From Pirellula sp. (GTDB lineage: Bacteria; Planctomycetota; Planctomycetia; Pirellulales; PNKZ01): a stretch of 64,000 nucleotides of DNA. Under the pieces are notes generated by a model. That model was not told the DNA's origin. It saw nothing but the letters and a program-made list of their open reading frames with translations, and did no database searches. The position numbers and the translations under genes are program-made. This document shows positions 35,462-44,140 of this stretch, piece after piece. Where the stretch lies: positions 62,001-126,000 of the forward strand of contig PNKZ01000002.1 of NCBI GenBank assembly GCA_013822735.1, written 5' to 3'. Position 1 is the stretch's first letter. Every line of letters begins with the position of its first letter.

Positions 35462-36391
35462 TCAATACCGGATCGACCAGCCGGCGCCGGTGAACGCCAG
35501 GTCGTCGGAGGCTTCGCTCAGGCCGACGGCGCTATGGATGTCGAGTTGCATGTTGTCGGTGACGAGATAGACGAAGCCCGTGTGAAAGTAATACTGCGTT
35601 TGAGCGGTGAGCGCGCCGGTCGGCGTAAAGAGGATGAACTCGTAGAACGAGCCGAATTTATCGGTGATCGTCACTTCGAAGTTCGCGGTCTGAATCAGTT
35701 CGACGTAGGTGTGCAGGGTGTCGTCGATCCGCCGGTTCGCTTGATTGTTGCATTCCAGTTCGAGCCAATCGTTGATGGTCCAACTGTAGGCGAATAAGTA
35801 GCCCGGCAGCACTTCGTCGGCCGAGAAACCGTCGCGTCCGACGGGAACGCGCATTTGGGGAAAAATCGCCGTCTCCGGGAGAATGCCGTCTTGGCGCGTC
35901 AGCGCGAGTTTGGCGCCGACGTAGAGATCGTCGAAGCCGCGGAGTCGCGTGCTGCCCGTCATCGGATCGCGCTGTTGCTCCAGGAGATAGGTCGTCGCCA
36001 AGCGGAACTCGAACCATTCCGCGAAGACGCCGAGTCGCAACAAGGGCTCGCCGAACGACTGCCCCTGCGTGACGACGCCCGAGTTGCTGTCGCGAGAATA
36101 GCTGTAACCGGTTTCGAGCTGTGCGGTGCCGAGGCCGACCAAGTTGCTCGCTTCGCTGATGTGGGGACGATCGGTGATGATCGTTTCGCTGCGCCCCGGC
36201 TCACCCGGACCTTGCCCCGCCCACCGCAAGAGCGACTTCTCATAACGAAACGAAGTCCGCGCCACCGGGCGGAGCCAATCGCCGTCGAGTGCGACGGTCG
36301 GCTCTTCACAGCGCGCGGTAGCTGCGCACGCCAGCACGGCGAGCGTAACGGCTCTCAAGAGTGCGGTTTGGATGCAATAAAAGTGAGGCAT
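35462..36391 (-). CDS. Outer-membrane beta-barrel protein, phenol-degradation MetA-pathway (transporter) family
   Basis: 309 residues with a signal peptide (LLRAVTLAVLACAATARC). The family's opening motif follows (IITDRPHISEASNLVGLGTAQLETGYSY), here in part, then alternating amphipathic strands (GVFAEWFEFRLATTYLLEQ; FAYSWTINDWLELECNNQ; QTQYYFHTGFVYLVTDNMQL) and a C-terminal aromatic (WSIRY), as in outer-membrane barrels. Family members are annotated as transporters; function is poorly known. It is divergent from the metal importer genes and precedes the metal efflux genes, so a role in metal passage is possible. Confidence 0.8.
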   Translation of the reverse strand: MPHFYCIQTALLRAVTLAVLACAATARCEEPTVALDGDWLRPVARTSFRYEKSLLRWAGQGPGEPGRSETIITDRPHISEASNLVGLGTAQLETGYSYSRDSNSGVVTQGQSFGEPLLRLGVFAEWFEFRLATTYLLEQQRDPMTGSTRLRGFDDLYVGAKLALTRQDGILPETAIFPQMRVPVGRDGFSADEVLPGYLFAYSWTINDWLELECNNQANRRIDDTLHTYVELIQTANFEVTITDKFGSFYEFILFTPTGALTAQTQYYFHTGFVYLVTDNMQLDIHSAVGLSEASDDLAFTGAGWSIRY

Positions 36392-36430
36392 GCTTAACGA
36401 ATCGTCACTCAGTAGGGTTTTTGATGACTC

Positions 36431-36444
36431 AAAATTAGTATTTT
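36431..36444. promoter_or_regulatory. Possible operator palindrome between divergent metal genes
   Basis: AAAAT-tagt-ATTTT in the AT-rich 162-bp gap between the outer-membrane protein gene and the metal-binding lipoprotein gene. Placement suits a metal-responsive repressor, but the sequence does not match a known Zur, MntR or Fur box closely. Confidence 0.25.
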
Positions 36445-36553
36445 CAATCGCAGTAAACGTGCGATGATAGGAGGTACTTCTCCGGCAAAACCCCTGTCGC
36501 CCTTTGACAGTCCGCCGCTTCAGGACCTAATCTGACTCTTTCGACCATCCAAA

Positions 36554-37633
36554 ATGAACAATTCTGTGCTCAAAAACACGCCCTGCGGTAATGTTCGAAG
36601 TCGGTTGCTTGGGGCAGCACGACGTAATGCCCCGGCGGCCCGGGGCCTCGGCTTCAGCTCCAGCCCCGGCCGGCCTCGGCACTTTATTCATTGCCTCGCG
36701 ACGGCCGTCGTACTGACGCTCGTATGCGTCGGTTGCGGCCCTTCTGCCTCCGACGCTCTCCAGCCAGGCGAGTCGCGCACTTGGCCTCCGTTTGCCGGCA
36801 AGCGGCCGATGAAGGCGGTCTGCACGACCGGCATGGTCGCCGACATAGTGCGGCATGTCGCCGGCCCGCACGCCGAGGTCGAACAGATCATGGGGGAAGG
36901 GATCGACCCGCACCTCTTCAAGGCGACCCCCGACATTATCTCCCGGCTCGCGCAGTCGGACGTAATCTTCTACTCCGGCCTGCATCTGGAAGGGCGCATG
37001 GCCGACGTCTTCGAGCGGCTCGCCGAGCGCAAGCCGACCATTGCGATCACCTCGAGCATTCCGGTCGATAAGCTGCAGAACATCGGGCACGACGAACACG
37101 ATCCGCACGTTTGGTTCGATGTGGGCCTCTGGAGCCTGACGATCGACTCCGTCGAAAAGTTTCTCACGACCTTCGATCCCGCGCATGCCGCCGATTACAA
37201 AACCAACGCGACCGCCTATCGGGCCGAACTCAAGCAACTCGACCAAGAGTGCCGCGAAAAGCTCGCCGTGATTCCGACCGACGGCAGGGTGCTCGTCACC
37301 GCTCATGACGCCTTTCACTACTTCGGCCGGGCCTACAACGTGGAAGTGCGGGCCGTGCAAGGGGTGAGCACGGAGACGGAAGCCGGCGTGAAAGAAATCA
37401 ACGGGCTGGTCGATTTCATCGTGGCCCGCAAGATCAAGGCGGTGTTCATCGAGACGAGCGTGAGCGATCGGAACGTGCAGGCGCTGTTGGAAGGTTGTAA
37501 GCACGAAGGGCACAACGTCGGCATCGGCGGCGAACTCTTCAGCGACTCGATGGGGAAGGCCGGCACGCCGGAAGGAACGTACGTCGGCATGGTCCGGCAC
37601 AATGTGGATGTGATCGCCAAGGCGCTTCGTTAG
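36554..37633 (+). CDS. Metal ABC transporter substrate-binding lipoprotein (ZnuA/MntC/TroA type)
   Basis: A 359-residue cluster A-I binding protein. Its N-terminus is unusually long, with the export signal only at about 44-60 ([18 protein letters not shown]) and probable lipidation at C61. A GC hairpin (36629-36646) lies in the DNA encoding the extra part. Metal ligands of the family are recognisable: [22 protein letters not shown] and an acidic group in the C-terminal lobe ([10 protein letters not shown]). [11 protein letters not shown] is also typical. Together with the ATPase and two permeases downstream, it imports Mn2+ or Zn2+ (Fe2+ is possible). There is no His-rich loop, which slightly favours Mn. 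Confidence 0.93.
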   Translation: MNNSVLKNTPCGNVRSRLLGAARRNAPAARGLGFSSSPGRPRHFIHCLATAVVLTLVCVGCGPSASDALQPGESRTWPPFAGKRPMKAVCTTGMVADIVRHVAGPHAEVEQIMGEGIDPHLFKATPDIISRLAQSDVIFYSGLHLEGRMADVFERLAERKPTIAITSSIPVDKLQNIGHDEHDPHVWFDVGLWSLTIDSVEKFLTTFDPAHAADYKTNATAYRAELKQLDQECREKLAVIPTDGRVLVTAHDAFHYFGRAYNVEVRAVQGVSTETEAGVKEINGLVDFIVARKIKAVFIETSVSDRNVQALLEGCKHEGHNVGIGGELFSDSMGKAGTPEGTYVGMVRHNVDVIAKALR

Positions 37634-37641
37634 AGGTTTGC

Positions 37642-38472
37642 ATGATTCAGGTGCCGCAAGCTGCAAGTTCTACGACCGGTGTGAAGACGAGCGATTCGAA
37701 ATCGAACACTGCGCGGATTCTCGACGTGCACGACATGACCGTGGCCTACCACCAACGGCCGGTGCTCTGGGACGTCGACTTCACGCTCGACGAACCGCGG
37801 TTGGTCGGCATCATCGGACCGAACGGCGCGGGAAAAAGCACGTTTATTAAGGCGATTCTCGGCCTCGTGCCGCTGGCGGGCGGGAGCGTGAAGCTCTTCG
37901 GCACGGCGCCCGAAGCGCAACGTAAGCGCATCGGCTACGTGCCGCAGCGCGAGAGCGTTGATTGGGATTTTCCCGTGAGCGTGCTCGACGTGGTGCTGAT
38001 GGGAACCTACGGCCGGCTCGGCTGGTTTCGCAGGCCGCGGGCCGCGGACATTGCCTGGGCGCGCGAATGCCTGGCGCAAGTGGGGCTGGCCGATTTCGCG
38101 TATCGGCAGATCGGCCAACTTTCCGGCGGGCAGCAACAGCGCACGTTTCTGGCTCGCGCGCTGGCGCAGAAGGCCGACATCTACTTCATGGACGAGCCGA
38201 TGGCCGGCGTGGATGCGGCGACCGAGCGCGTGGTGTTCGCGCTATTGAAACAATTGCGCGCGGAAGGGAAGACGCTGCTGGTGGTGCACCATGACTTGCG
38301 CACCGTTGCGGAATATTTCGAAATGGTGGCGATGCTCAACATGCGCCTGACGGCGGCGGGCCCGACGGCGGAAGTGTTTACGCCGGACAACCTGCGCAAG
38401 ACCTACGGCGGCCGCTTGGAAGTGCTCGACGCGGCGGCCGAAGCGCTGCGCAAGAAACAACGAAGCGACTGA
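37642..38472 (+). CDS. Metal ABC transporter ATP-binding protein
   Basis: 276 residues, starting 8 bp after the binding-protein gene. Walker A is GPNGAGKST, the Q-loop is [13 protein letters not shown] (the VDWDFP wording is typical of Mn/Zn-type systems such as MntB/TroB), the signature is LSGGQQQR, Walker B is [12 protein letters not shown] and the switch is VVHHD. The first about 25 residues are poorly conserved. It energises the two permeases that follow. Confidence 0.95.
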   Translation: MIQVPQAASSTTGVKTSDSKSNTARILDVHDMTVAYHQRPVLWDVDFTLDEPRLVGIIGPNGAGKSTFIKAILGLVPLAGGSVKLFGTAPEAQRKRIGYVPQRESVDWDFPVSVLDVVLMGTYGRLGWFRRPRAADIAWARECLAQVGLADFAYRQIGQLSGGQQQRTFLARALAQKADIYFMDEPMAGVDAATERVVFALLKQLRAEGKTLLVVHHDLRTVAEYFEMVAMLNMRLTAAGPTAEVFTPDNLRKTYGGRLEVLDAAAEALRKKQRSD

Positions 38473-38478
38473 GAAAGG

Positions 38479-38561
38479 AGTTATGAATTGGGAGTTATGA
38501 GTTATGAACAAACTCATCGAGCGTTTGCCCTTTCATAACTCATAATTCAAAACTCATAACT
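38479..38561. repeat. Heptad inverted repeat (AGTTATG word)
   Basis: Left arm from 38479: agttatg, aattggg, agttatg, agttatg. Right arm 38534-38561: cataact, cataatt, caaaact, cataact. It fills the 97-bp gap between ATPase and permease and ends 8 bases before the GTG start of the permease. No Shine-Dalgarno site is visible there. Confidence 0.92.
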
Positions 38562-38569
38562 ATTCCCCC

Positions 38570-39889
38570 GTGCTTGACCTCTCCTACAACACGATCGTCG
38601 TCTTGCTCGGCACTTCGTTGCTTGGGGCGGGGGCGGGGCTCGTCGGGAGCTTTACCGTCTTGCGCGGACGGGCGCTCATCGGTGACGTCTTGGCGCATGC
38701 CGCGCTGCCGGGTTTGTGTCTCGCGTTCTTGATTCTTGGGCGACGCAATCTGACGTCGATGCTCGCCGGGGCCCTGGTTTCAGGCCTGATCGCCGTGTTG
38801 CTGCTGACGCTCTTGCGTAGCGCGACGCGCGTGAAAGACGACGCCGTGATGGGAACGATTCGGAGCGTCTTCTTCGGCGGCGGCGTCGTGCTCATCAGCT
38901 ATATCCAGAACCGCTCGGTCGAAGGAAGCAAGGCAGGGCTCGATTCGTATATCCTCGGCAAGACGGCGGGGATGATCGCGGCCGACGTGCAACTGATCGG
39001 CGGCGTGGCCTTGGCGGCGCTGGTGTGCATCGTGTTGCTTTACAAAGAGATGCAACTGGCGTCGTTCGATCCCGGCTTTGCCCGCGTGCAAGGTTGGCCG
39101 GCGTTGGCGCTCGACAACTTGCAGATGGCTCTGGCGGCGCTGGTGACCGTGGTGGGGTTGCCGGCCGTCGGCGCGGTGCTGGTGGCGGCGATGCTCATTC
39201 TGCCGGGCGTGACCATGCGCTTCTGGACCGATCGCTTAGGTAAGTTGCTGTTGGGAGCCGCGCTGATCGGCGCGACGATCGGCGGCGCGGGGACGCTGGC
39301 CAGCGCGAAGTTCAGCCTGTTGCCGGCCGGCCCGGTGATCATTCTCGTGGGGACGTTCATCTTCGTGCTCTCGATGCTCTTCGCCCCGCGGCGCGGCGTG
39401 CTCGCCCGAGCCGCGGCGCTGCGCGACTTTCGCCGCATGCTAGCGCGGCAGAAGCTGCTGGCCGCGCTCTATACATTCTGCGAAGGGCCCGAGGGGGACG
39501 ATGCTTGGCTGACCGATGAGGAGATCGCCGCGACTTTGGAGATGTCGCCCCGTGCGGCGCGGCGCGTCGTCTACGATGCGCTGCTGAGCGGCGCCCTGCA
39601 GCCGCGCGAATCGGCGAAGGGAACGGAATACGGCCTCACGGAGTTTGGCTGGGAGCACGCGATCCTGATCGTGCGCGGCGAACGGCTGTGGCGGCTCTAC
39701 TTGCTCGAACACCCTGATTTAGCCGGACAATTGGTCGATTTGGACCTGACGAAGGTCGACGAGCATTTGCCGGCTGACGTAGTGCAGGATCTCGAAGCGA
39801 AGCTCCGTGCGGAGAACCGCTTGCCGGAAACGGACGCCTCGGCCGATGCTTACGCCGCGGCGCACCGTGCCGCAGGAGGGGGGCCATGA
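38570..39889 (+). CDS. Metal ABC transporter permease with degenerate DtxR-like C-terminal domain
   Basis: 439 residues. Residues 1-275 form the ABC-3 family permease (GSFTVLRGRALIGDVLAHAA; LPAVGAVLVAAMLILPG). The remaining 160 residues are an extra cytoplasmic part. It has a winged helix-turn-helix (LTDEEIAATLEMSPRAARRV, about 315-334; YGLTEFGWEHA, 354-364) and a helix matching the DtxR dimerisation region. The DtxR ligand motif HRLxE is replaced by ERLWR (374-378), so metal ligands are lost. The gene starts at GTG and its stop overlaps the next permease's ATG by 4 bases. Probably pairs with that permease as a heterodimer. Confidence 0.9.
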   Translation: MLDLSYNTIVVLLGTSLLGAGAGLVGSFTVLRGRALIGDVLAHAALPGLCLAFLILGRRNLTSMLAGALVSGLIAVLLLTLLRSATRVKDDAVMGTIRSVFFGGGVVLISYIQNRSVEGSKAGLDSYILGKTAGMIAADVQLIGGVALAALVCIVLLYKEMQLASFDPGFARVQGWPALALDNLQMALAALVTVVGLPAVGAVLVAAMLILPGVTMRFWTDRLGKLLLGAALIGATIGGAGTLASAKFSLLPAGPVIILVGTFIFVLSMLFAPRRGVLARAAALRDFRRMLARQKLLAALYTFCEGPEGDDAWLTDEEIAATLEMSPRAARRVVYDALLSGALQPRESAKGTEYGLTEFGWEHAILIVRGERLWRLYLLEHPDLAGQLVDLDLTKVDEHLPADVVQDLEAKLRAENRLPETDASADAYAAAHRAAGGGP

Positions 39890-41202
39890 GCGACTTCGTC
39901 TTATGGGGACCCGGCGCCGAATATACGTGGTGGAATATCGCCGTCGGGGCGATCGTGAACTCGGCCTGTGCGATCTTGGGATGCTTCTTGGTACTCCGGC
40001 GGATGAGCATGCTCGGCGATGCGATCAGCCACGCCGTGCTGCCGGGGATCGTCTTGGCGTATCTCTTCGCCGGACGGGATGCCGTGTTCATGCTCTTCCT
40101 CGGCGCGATGCTCGTCGGCGTGTTGACGGCGCTGCTCGTGCAAACGCTCCACCGTTTCGGCGGCGTGGCGGAAGACGCCGGACTCGGGATCGTGTTTACG
40201 TCGCTCTTTAGCATCGGCGTGGTGCTGGTAAGCAATTACGCATCGCGGGCGCATATCGACGTGAACTGCGTGCTGTTCGGCGACATGGATTTCGTCTCGC
40301 TCGACCGTTTCTATTGGGGTCCGTTTGACGTACCGCGATCGCTGCCGAAGATGCTCTTGGCGCTAGGGGCCGTGATCGTGTTCGTGACCGTGTTTTGGAA
40401 GGAACTGAAGATCGCGTCGTTCGACCCGGCACTGGCGACGGCCATGGGCATTAGCGCGGTGGCGGTGCATTACCTATTGATGGGGATGACGGCCGTCGTG
40501 ACCGTCGCGGCGTTTGAAGCCGTCGGGGCGGTGATTTGCGTGGCGATGCTCATCGTGCCCGCCGCGACGGCCTACTTACTTACCGATCGTTTGAGCACGA
40601 TGACGCTGTTGGCCGTGGGCGTGGCCGTATTGTCGTCGTTCGCCGGCTGCATCATCGCCCCGATTACCGGCACCAATATCGCCGGCATGATGGCGGTTGC
40701 GGCGGGGGGCCAATTCGCTTTGGCCGTGGCGTTCGCTCCGCGGTATGGTCTCCTCAGCAAGGCTTGGCAAGCTTGGCGGCTTTCGGCCCGCATCGCCGCC
40801 GAAGATCTCACGGCCCTGCTTTACCGAGCCGACGAAACGACCAAGCCGGACGTGCCGCGCGGGCTGCGTATCGTCGACCTGCTGGCCGCCGTGGGGCGCG
40901 GGCTGACCGGACGATTGGCGCTCCGCAAGTTGATCCATTCGGGCACCGTCGAGCCCAGCGGCGCGGGGCGACTCGTGCTCAGCGTTGCGGGACGTCGCGA
41001 CGCGGAATCGCTCATTCGGTCGCACCGTTTGTGGGAGGCCTACCTCGTCGAGCACTTTCAATTGCCGCTCGACCACCTGCACGAACCCGCTGAGCATCTG
41101 GAGCACTTTATCGGGCCGGAGTTACAGCAGCAGTTGGCGGCGAGCCTGCCGAAAGCCGACACCGATCCGCACGGCCGCGAGATTCCGCCTAAGCAGAATT
41201 AG
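39886..41202 (+). CDS. Metal ABC transporter permease with DtxR/MntR-like metal-binding C-terminal domain
   Basis: 438 residues: ABC-3 permease in 1-290 (LRRMSMLGDAISHAVLPG; EAVGAVICVAMLIVPAAT), then a DtxR-type extension. Helix-turn-helix-like sequence lies at about 327-353. The metal-binding/dimerisation domain follows, with RSHRLWEAYLVEHF and HLHEPAEHLEHFIG. H380, E384, H399, E403, E406 and H407 align with the ligands of DtxR/MntR (E403 in place of the DtxR Cys102, as in MntR). The tail PHGREIP matches the DtxR PFGNPIP end of that domain. This looks like an attached cytoplasmic metal sensor. Start overlaps the previous stop. Confidence 0.92.
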   Translation: MSDFVLWGPGAEYTWWNIAVGAIVNSACAILGCFLVLRRMSMLGDAISHAVLPGIVLAYLFAGRDAVFMLFLGAMLVGVLTALLVQTLHRFGGVAEDAGLGIVFTSLFSIGVVLVSNYASRAHIDVNCVLFGDMDFVSLDRFYWGPFDVPRSLPKMLLALGAVIVFVTVFWKELKIASFDPALATAMGISAVAVHYLLMGMTAVVTVAAFEAVGAVICVAMLIVPAATAYLLTDRLSTMTLLAVGVAVLSSFAGCIIAPITGTNIAGMMAVAAGGQFALAVAFAPRYGLLSKAWQAWRLSARIAAEDLTALLYRADETTKPDVPRGLRIVDLLAAVGRGLTGRLALRKLIHSGTVEPSGAGRLVLSVAGRRDAESLIRSHRLWEAYLVEHFQLPLDHLHEPAEHLEHFIGPELQQQLAASLPKADTDPHGREIPPKQN

Positions 41203-41341
41203 TGCCGACGCAGCCGTTTGACGTGGCGCCATAACCCGCCGCTCGGAAACTTCGCGGCAAATCGCCGCGGTGGATTTCTCGCATCGCCGTCGCCGGGGTA
41301 CTATAGTGCAGACGGATTCCTCAACGCTTGCGGGGTGTGAC

Positions 41342-42277
41342 GTGAGTTGGATGCAGGTCGGCTGCCCGCGCTGTCCGGCGTTGGTCAACGTGCCGGTGAC
41401 GATGGCGGGGCAAATGGTCGTTTGCCCGACGTGCGGGCTTTCCTATCAGGTGCCCGGCTATGCGGCGCCTGCCGCGCCGATGCCCCCGCCGCCGCAATAC
41501 GGTGCTTTGCAATATCCCGCACCGCAATATCCCGCGCCTCCGTACATGGCTCCGCCGTATGTTGCGCCCCCGTACGGTGCCGTCCCGCAACCGCCGGTGG
41601 AATATCCGCCGCTCTTCGCCGCACCGACGGCGATGCCGCAGGGAGCTCCAGCGGCGCCTCAGCAAATGCCCCCTTCGCAACCGTTGCTTCCTCCCGCGCC
41701 CGCCGCCGCGCAGCCCGCCGCGCCGCCGACAGGTCTGAAACCCGTGGCCGTTCTGGCTCCTCCGCCGATTCCCGGCTCGGCGAAGCCGGATTCGGGACGT
41801 CCGCGATGGCAGCATGAGAAGCGTTCGCAATCGGAGTCGGCGCGCCCGACCAAAGCCGAGGATTCGCCGACGTCGATGCTTCCTCCGTCGGCCACGAAGG
41901 AATTTCGCGCAGCGGCGTCCGACATGCCTGCAGGCATTGATGATGCGAAGAAGCCGCTCGCGTCTCCCGCGCCGAATACCGCAAGTTCGACGACATCCTC
42001 TTCGAAGCCGCCGTCGAAAACGTCGTCACCCTCAGCGGCAAACCCCGCGTCGAACATTCCCGATTCCGCGTTTCCTCGGCTTCCCGGCGCGGGCGAAGCC
42101 GCTTCGCCGCCGGAGCCGCATGTGGCGGGGCCCGCGCGCATGGACTTGTCGGCCGTCGAAGAGCGCCTCGCGCTGGCCCGGCGTAAGACGCAGACGACGA
42201 TCGCCGTTGCGTTGTTCGGGCTCGTGGCGATGACGCTCTTCGCGTGGTTCGTCGTGAATCTCTCGCGGCCGCACTAG
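41342..42277 (+). CDS. Zinc-ribbon, proline-rich, tail-anchored protein
   Basis: About 311 residues from GTG 41342; ATG 41351 is equally possible, while an upstream GTG at 41270 lies before an apparent -10-like sequence (TACTATAGT). N-terminal zinc ribbon C8-x2-C11 ... C28-x2-C31. A long proline/alanine/tyrosine-rich linker follows (about 38-250, with repeated APQYPAP and PPYVAPP units), then a charged helix (LSAVEERLALARRKTQ) and one membrane helix at the very C-terminus (IAVALFGLVAMTLFAWFVV). No enzymatic motif. The same plan is seen in the convergent neighbour. Function unknown. Confidence 0.72.
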   Translation: MSWMQVGCPRCPALVNVPVTMAGQMVVCPTCGLSYQVPGYAAPAAPMPPPPQYGALQYPAPQYPAPPYMAPPYVAPPYGAVPQPPVEYPPLFAAPTAMPQGAPAAPQQMPPSQPLLPPAPAAAQPAAPPTGLKPVAVLAPPPIPGSAKPDSGRPRWQHEKRSQSESARPTKAEDSPTSMLPPSATKEFRAAASDMPAGIDDAKKPLASPAPNTASSTTSSSKPPSKTSSPSAANPASNIPDSAFPRLPGAGEAASPPEPHVAGPARMDLSAVEERLALARRKTQTTIAVALFGLVAMTLFAWFVVNLSRPH

Positions 42278-42304
42278 GCATGCGCCCGCACCGCAAAGAT
42301 CGCG

Positions 42305-43294
42305 TTATTTCAGACCGGAAAGCGATCCGGCGATCGACGTGAACCAAGCCGCGCCGCCCACATAGACGCTGAAGACCACGATCGCCAGCATGCCGAAGCA
42401 AAGATATCGTTCCGCGCCGACGCCGCCGATGGCCACGGACAGTAGCCCAAGCGAGAAGAGAATCGTGCCGGCGACGAATAGCATCTCACGCCAAAAGCCC
42501 CACACAATATTCGAGGCCGCCGCTTCGGTGGCGGCGTTGCGCATGGCTCCCCACTCCACTTCGTTGAGGCGGCGGTCCGTTTCGTGTTGCTTGCGGCGAT
42601 CGTCGAGCCGCTTTTGCAAATCGGTGCGCGTTTTCTCGGCGAGCTTCTCGGCGCCGAGTTCCGCTTGAAGCTGCGCCACGTCTTGTGAGTAGGCGTTCTC
42701 GAAGATCAGCGTCTCTTGGTCGACCTTGGCTTTAAGCCGACTGACGTTGCGTGCGCCGAGGCCGTCGCAGCCGCGCGCCGTGAGCACGAGCGTGAGGCCG
42801 ATCATCAATACGCCTTGCGCCAGGGCAAGCCAAGCGCCGGGCGACGCTAATGCGCCGCGAGGGGCATACGACTGCGGCCCGCGCGGCACAGGTCCGGGCG
42901 CGGGTAGCGGCGCTTGCTGTGGGGCTTGTTGCGGCGCCGCGGCTTGAGGCTGCGGCTGGGTTTGAGGTTGATCGGTACCGGTCCAGCGCGAGCCGCCGGC
43001 GTCGCTCAAAGGTTGCGCCGGCGACGAACCGGTGTTCGGCACATAGGGAGCCGGCGCAGGTTGTTGTGCGGCATAGCCGGGTGCGGGTGGTGCGCCGGCG
43101 GCCGGTTGCGGCGCGGCCCCCGTTGCCGGCGGAGGAGCGGCGCCTGCGCCCACGGGCATCGTCGCGCCGGTCGGGCTCGTCGCCGAGAGTTGGAAGATCA
43201 CGCCGCAGCCGGGTGCCGGGCAACGCAACTTCATGCCTGCGTGTTCCAACGGCACCTGCAAATGATGACCGTTCGGGCAGACGGCTTCCAACAT
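42305..43294 (-). CDS. Zinc-ribbon, proline-rich membrane protein with coiled coil
   Basis: 329 residues from ATG 43294 (AAGGA ribosome site). It has a Cys/His ribbon (C6, H10, C25, C30: CPNGHH and CPAPGCG) and a Pro/Ala/Gln-rich linker (about 45-150). A membrane helix (WLALAQGVLMIGLTLVLT), a coiled coil (about 185-250, AELGAEKLAEKTRTDLQKRL) and two or three more membrane helices follow (MLFVAGTILFSLGLLSVAI; CFGMLAIVVFSVYVGGAAW). Not assigned to a known family. Convergent with the similar gene upstream; the two stops are 27 bp apart. Confidence 0.75.
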   Translation of the reverse strand: MLEAVCPNGHHLQVPLEHAGMKLRCPAPGCGVIFQLSATSPTGATMPVGAGAAPPPATGAAPQPAAGAPPAPGYAAQQPAPAPYVPNTGSSPAQPLSDAGGSRWTGTDQPQTQPQPQAAAPQQAPQQAPLPAPGPVPRGPQSYAPRGALASPGAWLALAQGVLMIGLTLVLTARGCDGLGARNVSRLKAKVDQETLIFENAYSQDVAQLQAELGAEKLAEKTRTDLQKRLDDRRKQHETDRRLNEVEWGAMRNAATEAAASNIVWGFWREMLFVAGTILFSLGLLSVAIGGVGAERYLCFGMLAIVVFSVYVGGAAWFTSIAGSLSGLK

Positions 43295-43360
43295 GGAGCG
43301 AATCCTTGAGTGCGCGAGAGCCGCGATTTGTCGGGCGTGCGATACGGCGTCGAGAACCAC

Positions 43361-43389
43361 AATATAAGGGCGCTCCGTCAACGATGCAA
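43361..43389 (-). promoter_or_regulatory. Candidate sigma-70 promoter
   Basis: Minus strand: TTGCAT, 17-base spacer, TATATT, ending about 67 bases before the ATG at 43294. Confidence 0.5.
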
Positions 43390-43514
43390 AACAACTGCAG
43401 GCGAATCGGTCGTCCCTTTAGCCGCATCTTTCACCCTGCTTGCCCGACCCTTACAATCGCCCCTGGAACGAGCGCGCGGCATCGCACTCGCCTTCGACCT
43501 GACGCAGAACAAAA

Positions 43515-43922
43515 ATGACCGCCGAACCGACCGATCGCGAACTCGAAGCCTTTCTCGACGAAACGCTCCCGGCCGAAGACTCGGCGCGGCTTGAACGCCT
43601 GCTGCGCGACGATCCGGCATTGCGAGCCCGCTTGACGGCGGTGCTGGAACGTCGCGATCTGGGGGGCCATTCGCTGGGGGCGGTCTGGCAACAGCATCGG
43701 GTTTCCTGCGCCGATCGGGCTACGCTCGGCGCGTACGTGCTCGGCGTACTCGACGACGACGCCCGTCGCGGCTTGGAGCTTCACCTACAAGTCGTCGGCT
43801 GCCGCTATTGCCAAGCCAATCTCGACGACATGCGGCTCCGTCGCCAAGAACCGGCAGCCGCGGCCGATGGTCGTCGTCGCAAATTCTTCGAATCGAGCGT
43901 CGGGCGATTGCGGAAAGACTGA
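43515..43922 (+). CDS. Small conserved protein, possible anti-sigma-type zinc-finger protein
   Basis: 135 residues, no signal peptide and no membrane segment. The first half is acidic and helical (DRELEAFLDETLPAEDSARL), as in the N-terminus of many anti-sigma factors. The second half has H90-x5-C96-x2-C99, close to but not the same as the H-x3-C-x2-C ZAS motif. The pattern VLGVLDDDARRGLELHL resembles putative zinc-finger regulators. No sigma factor gene is adjacent, so the role stays open. Confidence 0.65.
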   Translation: MTAEPTDRELEAFLDETLPAEDSARLERLLRDDPALRARLTAVLERRDLGGHSLGAVWQQHRVSCADRATLGAYVLGVLDDDARRGLELHLQVVGCRYCQANLDDMRLRRQEPAAAADGRRRKFFESSVGRLRKD

Positions 43923-43935
43923 CGAGGGATGCGAT

Positions 43936-44119
43936 GGCGAGCGTCGAGCCGTAAGGCCGACGTGTCTGCAGGCAGGCGCTATGCTCGAAGTTACTCGAGC
44001 AGCGCAAGCATTCTCCCCTCGCCCCTTGCGTGAGAGGGGCCGGGGGTGAGGGGGAACCGCACGTTGGCGCCTCGCCATGAGTATTACGGACACGTCGGTC
44101 TTACGGCTCGACGCTCGCC
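43936..44119. repeat. Composite repeat: inverted 31-bp copies around a CCCTCACCCC element
   Basis: A 31-base unit (43936-43966, ending gccgacgtgtc) is repeated in inverse orientation at 44089-44119. Between them lie a small hairpin (TGCTCGA/TCGAGCA, 43982-44001) and a GC-rich palindromic unit at 44013-44054 (ctcccctcgccccttgcg and onward). The same unit is at 56291-56365. No gene in this stretch. Confidence 0.82.
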
Positions 44120-44140
44120 AATACGCCGTTCCGAGTCGCC

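Noticed and set aside
38479-38561. CRISPR-like array
   Set aside because: Units are 7 nt, degenerate and inverted around one spacer; there are no regular spacers and no cas genes. The same applies to the other heptad loci.
41270-41341. Upstream GTG start for the zinc-ribbon protein
   Set aside because: The added residues are Arg-rich and unlike a protein start, and a TACTATAGT promoter-like sequence lies inside; kept only as an alternative.
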